Below are positions 11,845 through 19,471 of a stretch of DNA of 64,000 bases, one piece after another (positions within the stretch are counted from its first letter, which is position 1; every line of letters begins with the position of its first letter). Origin of the DNA: Adiantum capillus-veneris (taxonomy: Eukaryota > Streptophyta > Polypodiopsida > Polypodiales > Pteridaceae); assembly GCA_014529385.2 (NCBI GenBank), contig CM043957.1, forward strand, positions 85,503,881-85,567,880, written 5' to 3'. The notes beneath the pieces are model-generated. The model had not been told where the DNA came from. It saw only the letters and a list, made by a program, of their open reading frames with translations, and searched no databases. Both the position numbers and the translations under genes were made by a program.

Positions 11845-13269
11845 ACACCACATGTCGGGTCCCAACCACCCTTAGGGGCCCCCTTGGGGGCTCTGTTGCC
11901 AAAGCAAGTACTTTCTTTATTTCTTGCTGGTGGGTACTTGTTGGAGGTGCTGGATATTGTGAGGCTAAGGATTGGATACTGTGGGTACTTGGTGCTTGGT
12001 ACTGCAGTGTACTTTAATACTTTGTACTACGGGTACTTTCGGTACTGAAGGTACTTGGGTGCTAAGGACATGAAGGTTGTGAGGGTCCCTACGCTGGCTA
12101 GGCAAGAGCCAAGCCAAAACGCAAGGTGTACTAGATGCTGGGGTATTGTGTCGACGTCGACGACGACGACGACGAGGGGTACTTGTAGTGCGGTGCTGTT
12201 GAGGTGCTAATGAGTGCTGTCGGAGATGCTTGGTACTGTGACAACGACGACGATGACGAGGAGGCTGTGGGCTAATCTGCTATCGCCAAGGACGGCGATG
12301 GCTGAAAAACTGGAAACTGTTGCTGATCTGCAAGGGCTGATCGCTGAATTCAGGGTGCTTAGGGCTGAAAAACACTGGTGGGAGAGGCTGAGGGAAAAAA
12401 CCAAGGCTGTGGTTGAAAACGTTGCTGGCTGTTGGGTACAGTTGAGAAGAGGTTTTTGTCGATACTACTTCGTCTTGTGTCTCCTCTGCCTTCTCTAGCG
12501 CCCAAAGGCTTCTTTTATAATTTTTTTAGCCATTTGGCCTACCAACTTTTGATAAATGTCATGTCAAAGTCACTTCTTAATGAATGACTTAAGTGACTGT
12601 TCATATGCCTCTATGCTTAAGTGACTTAACTATGCAAGTCAGGGTATGCAACTATAACCTACCTAATCATGCACGTTTTACTAGAGGCTCACAAAGTGTG
12701 AAGCTAGGTCCTATGCTAGACTACGATTGATGCTAGACAATACAAAAGCTTGTCGACGTGGCGCAACCGAAGTGCGCACGTGATATTTTCCGAGTTAAAG
12801 GTGAGGCACAACTGCCGAACTTCTTCCTTGGATGCTTTATGGACTTTTGATGTTGAATGCTTCTAATGCTTGTGGATGCATAAACCGACGATGTAAACAC
12901 CGACCATATGAGTTACTAGGTAGCCTTACTACTATTGCAGAATACCAGCCTTGATGCTGACTCTGCCTTGCAAGCAAGTACGACCACTCGAATAGTCCTG
13001 TCGTGAAAGCATTGCGAGTAAAGCTGAAAGGTAAGGGTGCTTGGAGGTTTTTCCAATGGTTCCATGTCGATACCACCATCCTAGTCACTTGGCCACATTC
13101 GAACTCATGACCTAGGTCACGGCGGTCGAATGCTCAACCAACCAAGCTAGCCCCTTTGGACAGGGCACCCACATCTTAACCTGGCAGTCCTTAGGAATTC
13201 CGATAGTAATTAGTTGTGAAATGCATTTTAGTGATGCCCATCTTGGTCATCTAGGAGTGCCGCGAAGTA

Positions 13270-13323
<54 letters not shown>

Positions 13324-15451
13324 GAGCCCCTTCGTCTTCTTGCAACCATCATGAATCATTCATCTGGTACGTTCTTTCATGCGTCTTTTGATGCTAGCTT
13401 CTTTTGGCCAACCGTATTTCCAGGGTAACTAGAGCTTAGCTTGACGATATTTTTCCAAAACTATGATGCGGATGGCAGTGTTTGCTAAATAGAGAGTTTC
13501 TTCTCGTTTAAATTGCACTCTTTCTGCGCGTTACGGACCATTCTCGCATGCGCAACACATGGTCTGCTTGATTAAGTCTACCAATGTCTGCACCAACACG
13601 ATGTGGTATGCTTGATTATTACTTTTCTGCTCCATACCCTATGATCAAGTGTCCTCCACATGCCCATGTATGCGATCAACTTCTGTTTCATGAAGGGATC
13701 CTCAGCATGCCCATTGCTTTTGGGTTCAGATTCTTTGTACATGTACAATTACACTTGGTTGTTGTCTTGATCAATCATGTTTATCATAGTTTTTTTCAGT
13801 GTATAGTAGAGGTGCCATAGCTTTCATTCTCGTATGATTTTTGGTATTTGATATGATCAAACTTACTTGCCTGGCTTATTGATATTAAGATTTAAAAGAC
13901 TGACTATATTCGACCTTGGTAGATGGCCAATGGCACGTGCAAGCTTTTTAAGTGGTGGCTATCGAGTTTTTGAACTAGGCATAGCATTTAAGTTTAACAT
14001 GTAGCATGTTTTTTTGGGTTCAGTACGGTATTCTATAAAATTTCTTGGGGGTCTGAATCATACTTTTCCCACTTCCATACCTGTACTCATTTGCCATATA
14101 ATTCCCATATTTATGAAGAAATTATGATGTTTATTGAATACGTATTTTGTAAAAGCTATGCAAGTTGGAGTTGCATGGTGTGATGTGAGTACTACAGGGG
14201 CACTTGTAATATGTGCGTGCAATTGTACACAAGGCTTGTGGAGAGATTATTTTCTGCCCTCTGAGTGAATGTGTGCATACGTCTTGAATGAATGTGCATG
14301 TCTAATTTTTGAAAATTTGCATGTCTAATTTCTATTCCTTGGCTTTACAGGATCGATGTGTGAACATGATAGCAAGACTTTTCAATGCACCGCTCAAAGA
14401 TGGAGAGCAGGCCGTGGGTGCTGGGACGGTGGGGTCATCGGAGGCCATTATGCTTGCAGGCCTTGCATTTAAGCGCAAATGGCAGAATAAGCGCAAGGCT
14501 GAAGGAAAGCCCTACGATAAGCCCAACATTGTGACAGGGGCTAACGTCCAGGTATTGATGGTGACTTGCTTTGCTGTTAAGGCAATCTTAAGTGGGAAAG
14601 AGCAAGGTCGTAACCTTTTGTGTGTGGTGTCATATTTTGAGATTGCAAGGTGTTGGTAATTTATGTTTTTGCTTCTGGCTGGCATTATGTTTCCAGGAGG
14701 TCTTGTGTTAGCCATCTTGCTGTCTAATAGCACTAGGTTTTCCACATTGTGGTTTATCAACTTCAAGCTCTCTATTGAGGTGGTGTTTACCTCATTGTAT
14801 TCACAGAAATCTCGTTTTTTATGCATAGGTTTGCTGGGAGAAATTTGCAAGGTACTTTGAGGTGGAGCTCAAGGATGTGAAGCTACGAGAGGATTACTAT
14901 GTGATGGATCCTGATAAGGCTGTGGAGATGGTTGATGAGAATACCATCTGTGTTTGTGCCATATTGGGGTCAACCTACAATGGTGAATTTGAAGATGTCA
15001 AACGGCTAAATGAGCTTCTTGAAGAGAAAAACAAGGAAACTGGGTTAGTTTTTTCCTTTGATAGGCTTAAAATTGGGAATGAAGCTTTAACTATAGGTTA
15101 GGATTTGCTTTTGTTTGCTCAGCACACACACACATCTGGATCCATTTGTTTGCCCTTGACCTTCACACCTGCTTTTTTGTTTGCTCAAAAGCGTCAGTCT
15201 TGTGGTGCACTTGTATAGAGGAATAAAGCTTCTCTCAAAATCTATAGCTTGGATGAACTGTGGAGGTCCTTACCAAGTGACTCATCCTTAAGGTCATGTT
15301 TCCAGGTTATATTTCAGGCTAGTGACTTCATGCGAAGGTTGCTAAAGATATTCACTAATAATGCTATGACCATGGCGCCTACTCTTGAAGGAGGATTCTC
15401 TTTTTGAGGAAGAGGAATCCTTTGAATGACTATAATGTGTCGTTGACCTGC

Positions 15452-15482
<31 letters not shown>

Positions 15483-15783
15483 GGGGGGGGGGGTTGGCAT
15501 CTTTATGGTAGCAAAAGTCTTCAAAATTAAGACTGCCTTCAATTACCCGGATGGTAAGGAAGGTAACTCCTCTCTGATATGAATGAAACTTGCCTGTGGG
15601 GGGGGGGGCTTGGCATCTTGATGGTAGCAAAAGTCTTCAAAATTAAAACTGCCTTCAATTACCCGGATGGTAAGGAAGGCAACTCGTCTCTGATACGAAT
15701 GAAACTTGCCCTTGACACACCACAAGCTTATTATTGCCAATTTACACTTTGCATGTAGGAAAAATACCAATCTTCGGTTAGAG

Positions 15784-15832
<49 letters not shown>

Positions 15833-15861
15833 CATATATATAGGTGTGTAGAGATATGGAT

Positions 15862-15905
<44 letters not shown>

Positions 15906-16709
15906 GAGTGACACACTGTTGGCCCTGGACAGCAGGGAACAGTTTCTTGAGTTACATAGGATTAGTCTCTTAAGTTACTTAATAATAAGTGATATTTTAG
16001 CCCATTTTGTCAAAGATCGTGGAGGCTCAACTATGATTGCCCAACCCAGCATGAGATTCACTATATGAGTAGCCTGGGGGACTACTCCCTCCCATTAGCA
16101 CTAAGTACCAGCGCTCACTAGTAGCAGCACAGCAGCACCTGAGGGCCAGCGTTTCCTCTCTCTCCGGTGCGAGAGTAGCCAGGCAGCGTTTTTCTCTCTC
16201 TCTACCAGCGTTTTCCATCAGCCTTGCATTTTCCCACCAGCAGCACCTTCCTCAGCATCCATAGTACCCAAGTGCCCTAGCCTTGTCTCTCGGCTACCCC
16301 GGGTCATCGCAGCTTCTCCAGCCTAGCACCTGCAGCATCTTCGTAGCATCTTTTGCTAGCGTTGAACAAGTCATCGCTCGCGGAGTAGTACCAGCACCAC
16401 AGTACCATCAAGTGCCCACAATATTCCACAGTTTCATCGCGAAGAACCCGCCAGAAAGTAGACGATTCCAGCCCTTAGCATCAGCAGAACCAGCCAGGAT
16501 CAGCGTTATTCGCAATATTTTACAGATTTCAGCCCTATGAACCCATAGCGTTTTCAACATCCAGCCTTAGCCTTGTAGTACCAAGCATCTCTAGCTAGTA
16601 TTCATCATTATCTCAGCATCTAGGATAATTGTAACAACATTGTGCAAGTAAATAAAGCAAGTACTTGCTTTGGTAATAGAGCAAGGGGGCCCTTGAGGGT
16701 TGCAATCTC

Positions 16710-16753
<44 letters not shown>

Positions 16754-17542
16754 CGCTCTCCTTCATTGTGTTCGGTTCAGTTTCTCTTTTCAAGTGAAGT
16801 AAAGTAACCTTGTGTTTGTGTGGAGTCCTAGATCCAAGCGAAATCCTTAAACACTTCCAACATCCAAACACTTGTATCCATCTATATTCTCTCTTCCATT
16901 AAGGTGAGAGGATATAGTCCTTCATGCTTTTCAAGCATATTAATTGCCATTCTTATTTCCCCACTTAGTGATAGAAGTATGTCTAATCAAATCATGGTTC
17001 CATAAACACAAGAACACAGTGTCAAATTATGTAATCAAATCATGGCCATTCTTATTCCCCAAATTATGTCTAATCAAATCATGGTTCCATAAACACAAGA
17101 ACACAGTGTCAAATTATGTCTAATCAAATCATGGTTCCGTAAACACAAGAACACATGTCGATTTGTGTAATCTTTCAATTAGAAGGACAATATATGTAAT
17201 CTTCCATAAATTTCTTTGATTTATGTGTTTCAAAGGCTGATGACAATAGTTTAGAGGAGATTGGAAAAATGGAGATTGTAGCGAGGAGCTATCCTTAATG
17301 CCACTACGCCCCCAAAAATGCTCAAAAGATGTGAACGTTACGGCAAAGCCCTTAAAAAACTCTTTGTTGGTCATTTTCTGATATTGGATATGACCAACAA
17401 AGAGTTTCAACAACCGGAACAGGGCAAGAATACGCTTTGTGCTGAATAGTAAATGGAAACACCACATGGCTTGAACGACATTTTGGAACCGCTGGGCTCG
17501 GATGCGTTCTGAGCACAGGAAGGGCTTGGAATGGGGACATTG

Positions 17543-17618
<76 letters not shown>

Positions 17619-19430
17619 AGAGAGAGAGGACACGCTATTTGCACTTCCACTTGATACTTGCATTTTTCTTTGTAGGAGAATGTGGGCTTTCCATGGTTTC
17701 ATCTAGGTAAGTGTTTTTTGGTACTTCCCTGGAGTTTAGGACTGTGTTCTAGCTAGGTGAGTGACATCTTTGCTTGTTTCAAGCATTTGTGTACTTCTGA
17801 CATCTTTCTAATGGAAGAAGCCTATGGAGAATTGCTACTTTCCTTCATTTCATCTTCTTCAGATTTTTTAGCTTCCAATTAATAAGGAGTTGAATGCCAC
17901 TTGTATATATAGGTGGGACACACCTATTCATGTGGATGCAGCAAGTGGTGGTTTCATTGCTCCTTTCTTGTACCCGGAGTTGGAGTGGGACTTTCGATTA
18001 TCGTGTGTACGCAGCATCAATGTGAGTGGACACAAGTATGGGCTGGTTTACGCCGGTGTGGGTTGGGTGGTTTGGAAAAGCAAAGACGACTTGCCAGAGG
18101 AGCTCATTTTTCATGTCAATTACCTTGGTGCCGATCAGCCCACATTCACCCTTAACTTTTCTAAAGGTTCCTCCTTCCATCTATGAGTTCGTATGTACAA
18201 ATTTTTGTGTCGACAAACTTAAGAGTCTTAGATGCTTTCACTCACTTAAGCACACTCATTTGCGTTATGCAGATACAGACATTCATGATACATGCGTAAA
18301 GACTTATGCTCATATTGTAATGCCTGGGAACAGTGCTGCATACATGCACTGGAACATGCATCATGTTGATACAAGGTGTTTGTTTGGTTAATGTATACAG
18401 GAGCTAGCCAGATCATTGCACAGTACTACCAATTCATCCGGCTTGGTTTTGAGGTATTCTACTTGTCTTTTTGACTTGGGAGTATGAATGCCCCTTTTTT
18501 GTGATGCCTCAAATAAGAAGAGGGTTTTTTCATAGGTTTAAAATTGAAATTGTTTTGTATTGTTAATTGGGAATGAAGCTTTAATTGTAGTTTAGGATTT
18601 GATGTTTGTTTTCTTCGATAGCGTCAGTCTTGTGGTGCACTTGTACAGAAGAATAAAGCTTCTTTCAAAATCTATCGCTTGGATAAATGGTTGAGGTCCT
18701 TATTTAGTGACTCATCGTTAAGGTCATGTTTCCAGACTATATTTCAGGCTAGGTACTTCACGCAAAGGTTGTTAAAGATATTCACTGATAATGCTATGAC
18801 CAAAGTTAATGCACAAAAGAAACATGGTTGGGTGCATATGATGTGATGTAATGTGTAGGCTTTCTGATTTTCTATGGTCTTTATGGTAAATAATGGCGCT
18901 CTTAAAATTATATTACATTGTTTTTATGGACCTTGAATAATTATTCTTGGCTGAGTCACCCTTGAGATTGAGTGAGAAAACAGTCCAAAGAGGGTATAAT
19001 TTGGCCAGTTATTACAAAAGAAAAAAAGGAAAGAATGGGTTGGCCATATGATTGCACGAATGGCTGTACGGTTGCCCTCGATGACCCATACATACAGGGG
19101 GGCCTTCGTATAAAGTATCAGGGCAATCCATCTGGGTTTTCATTGTGTGTGGAGTTGAATTGCGCTCATAAGTTTTTAGGGGAGATCTATGCCTTCAATT
19201 TTTTTAAAAATATGTGTGGATGGATCCAGGGCTATAAAAGCATCATGGAGAATTGTAGATCCAATGCGAAGGTGTTGTGTGATGGCATCCGCAGCACAGG
19301 ACGATTTAACATACTCTCCAAAGATGTGGGAGTGCCTGTTGTTGCCTTCTCTCTCAAGGACAGGAGCCAGCATGATGAATTTGAAGTTGCAGACAATCTG
19401 CGCCGGTATGTTTTATTGCGCCCCCCCCCC

Positions 19431-19471
<41 letters not shown>

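Larger units (their letters stand above)
2838..14350 (+). other. GAD intron 2, 11.5 kb, GC-AG, transposon-filled
   Basis: Begins gcatgc and ends ggctttacag, phase 0. It contains, from left to right, hAT transposase pieces, an LTR-C fragment, a chromovirus with its 3' LTR, the hAT N-terminus, a GTAC-rich cluster, repeat B, a gypsy gag with LTR-A copy 2, a tRNA-derived SINE and several (GA)n tracts. The exons at both ends are intact and in phase, so splicing across this whole interval is inferred. Confidence 0.85.

Noticed and set aside
15342-15916. Proline- and Ser-Leu-rich minus frames
   Set aside because: Translation of poly-G and (GA)n tracts within GAD intron 4.
17129-17702. 173- and 116-codon minus frames
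   Set aside because: They run through the compound (CT)(CA)(GA) microsatellite, which yields Val-Cys and Arg-Glu repeats.
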